Assembly: GCA_046328715.1 (NCBI GenBank)
Contig: JAXLWB010000003.1
Location: 62,001-126,000 of the forward strand
DNA length: 64,000 bases
Direction: 5' to 3'
Source of the DNA: JAXLWB01 sp046328715
GTDB lineage: Bacteria; Chloroflexota; Anaerolineae; Caldilineales; Caldilineaceae
The translations under genes were made by a program, and so were the position numbers. Below are positions 63,198 to 64,000 of this stretch, piece after piece (the stretch's first letter is position 1; each line of letters begins with the position of its first letter). Below the pieces are notes generated by a model that was given only the letters and a program-made list of their open reading frames with translations, had not been told where the DNA came from and made no database searches.

Positions 63198-63252
63198 GGA
63201 CGGCAAGTTGCAAGTTGCAAAGTAAGACTGCCACCTGCCACCTGCAACTTTT
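63198..63252. repeat. GCAAGTTGCAAGTTGCA word-repeat stem-loop
   Basis: ACGGCAAGTTGCAAGTTGCA on the left faces GCCACCTGCCACCTGCAACT on the right. It ends a few bases before the start of the next gene. Confidence 0.7.
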
Positions 63253-63256
63253 ACCT

Positions 63257-64000
63257 ATGGTCCAAAACATTCATCCCAATGGGGTTATCACCTACACCTT
63301 TGAAAGCTTGCGCGCTTTGCCGCTGCGGGCACATGTCAGCACACGCCACGGTGGTGTCAGCCCGGCACCGTGGAACACGTTGAACTTTAGCATTTTGCGT
63401 GGCGATAACCGGGAGCGAGTGCTGGAGAATCGAGCACGGTTGGCTGCGGCGTTGGGCATTGAGGCGAGCCAAGTCGTTGTCTGCCGCCAGATGCACAGCA
63501 CTGGAGTCGCCAAGGTCGGTTGGGAGGATGCTGGCCACCTGATCGATGCGACCGACGCCTTGGTGACCGATGCGGTGGGTTTGCCGCTGCAACTGGTCTT
63601 TGCCGACTGCACGCCAGTGCTGCTCTACGACCCGCAGCATCATGCACTGGGGGTATGCCATGCGGGTTGGCGCGGCACGGTGAATGGTGCCGCCGCCGCT
63701 ACCCTGTGGACGATGCAAGCCAGCTACGACACCCAGCCCGCCGACGTGCGCGCCTGTATCGGCCCCAGCATCGGCCCTGATAGTTACGAAGTCGGCGACG
63801 AGGTGTTAGTGCTGGCCACGGCCAAACTACCCTACGCCGAGCAACTCTTCACCTATCCCAACGGCCCCGAGCAACGCCCCTACTTCAATCTCTGGCGCGC
63901 CAATACCCTGCAACTGATAGAAGGCGGCATCCCCGAAACTCAGATTGAGATCAGCGGCATTGACACCGCCCAAAACACGCAGGACTTTTTCAGCCACCGG
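63257..64000 (+). CDS. pgeF: PgeF/YfiH laccase-domain protein (partial, cut by the window end)
   Basis: The frame is open from ATG 63257 to the last base, 248 residues. It begins MVQNIHPNGVITYTFESL. The metal-site residues are visible: His in VCRQMHSTGV, Cys in FADCTPVLL and His in GVCHAGWRGT. Proteins of this family were called polyphenol oxidases or YfiH/YlmD and include the peptidoglycan-editing factor PgeF and purine nucleoside phosphorylases. The end of the window cuts the protein after QDFFSHR, only a few residues before the usual C-terminus. The start follows a word-repeat hairpin. Confidence 0.9.
   Translation, partial: MVQNIHPNGVITYTFESLRALPLRAHVSTRHGGVSPAPWNTLNFSILRGDNRERVLENRARLAAALGIEASQVVVCRQMHSTGVAKVGWEDAGHLIDATDALVTDAVGLPLQLVFADCTPVLLYDPQHHALGVCHAGWRGTVNGAAAATLWTMQASYDTQPADVRACIGPSIGPDSYEVGDEVLVLATAKLPYAEQLFTYPNGPEQRPYFNLWRANTLQLIEGGIPETQIEISGIDTAQNTQDFFSHR

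Overview
The window reads as a chromosomal segment of a Chloroflexota bacterium, most likely from the Caldilineae/Anaerolineae side. This is inferred from several features seen together. There are secreted proteins with Thr/Pro-rich linkers and SH3b domains, a HemC-HemD fusion next to HemB and HemE, a Cys-less L33, a fused two-domain oligopeptide ATPase, a CHAT-FGE fusion, and very many intergenic stem-loops built from short repeated words. There is no rRNA, tRNA, CRISPR array, integrase or transposase. Most genes are housekeeping or cell-surface genes in short operons.

Layout. 1-5.6 kb: an unidentified gene tail, a lipoprotein, then a heterodimeric ABC exporter preceded by a promoter, a 28-residue leader peptide and two terminator-like hairpins, resembling the translation-coupled attenuator of Bacillus bmrCD. 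5.8-8.3 kb: a short-chain dehydrogenase and a YprB-like exonuclease. 8.4-12.4 kb: haem synthesis genes hemCD, hemB, hemE. 12.4-21.6 kb: a small regulated gene, a D,D-carboxypeptidase whose 5' end is filled with hairpin repeats, an FmdB-type zinc ribbon, secF-secD, glutamate dehydrogenase, rpmG and a secreted SH3b protein. 21.7-26.7 kb: a lipoprotein, glmS with an unusually long structured leader, a SixA-type phosphatase and a CBS-ACT protein. 26.8-36.4 kb: a formylglycine-generating enzyme and an oligopeptide ABC transporter split by asnB and by an HNH nuclease pair on the other strand.

36.7-46.6 kb is the most unusual part. A plus-strand series encodes an OleD-like reductase, a metallo-beta-lactamase-fold hydrolase, an F390-synthetase-like adenylating enzyme, a KAS III/OleA-like condensing enzyme, an SCP2 lipid carrier, an iron alcohol dehydrogenase and an acyltransferase. 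A minus-strand CHAT protease with a membrane segment and an FGE-like ectodomain lies inside it. The set suggests an uncharacterised pathway that condenses and modifies fatty acyl chains. It is not a standard ole cluster, because no OleB-like hydrolase is seen.

46.7-64 kb: threonine aldolase, an alanine-glyoxylate type aminotransferase, small unknown proteins, a radical SAM protein and a DEAD-box helicase. These are followed by two giant exported proteins, a trypsin-like protease with three copies of an unrecognised Cys-containing domain and a beta-helix/beta-propeller protein, and the start of a PgeF/YfiH gene cut by the window end.

Throughout, intergenic gaps are filled by long hairpins. 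Some are perfect inverted repeats of 18-29 bp. Others are made of near-tandem words repeated on one arm and reverse-complemented on the other, commonly starting at a stop codon and ending just before the next ribosome binding site or start. Start codons were reassigned in many genes from Shine-Dalgarno position, promoter position or family N-termini; these choices are stated per gene.
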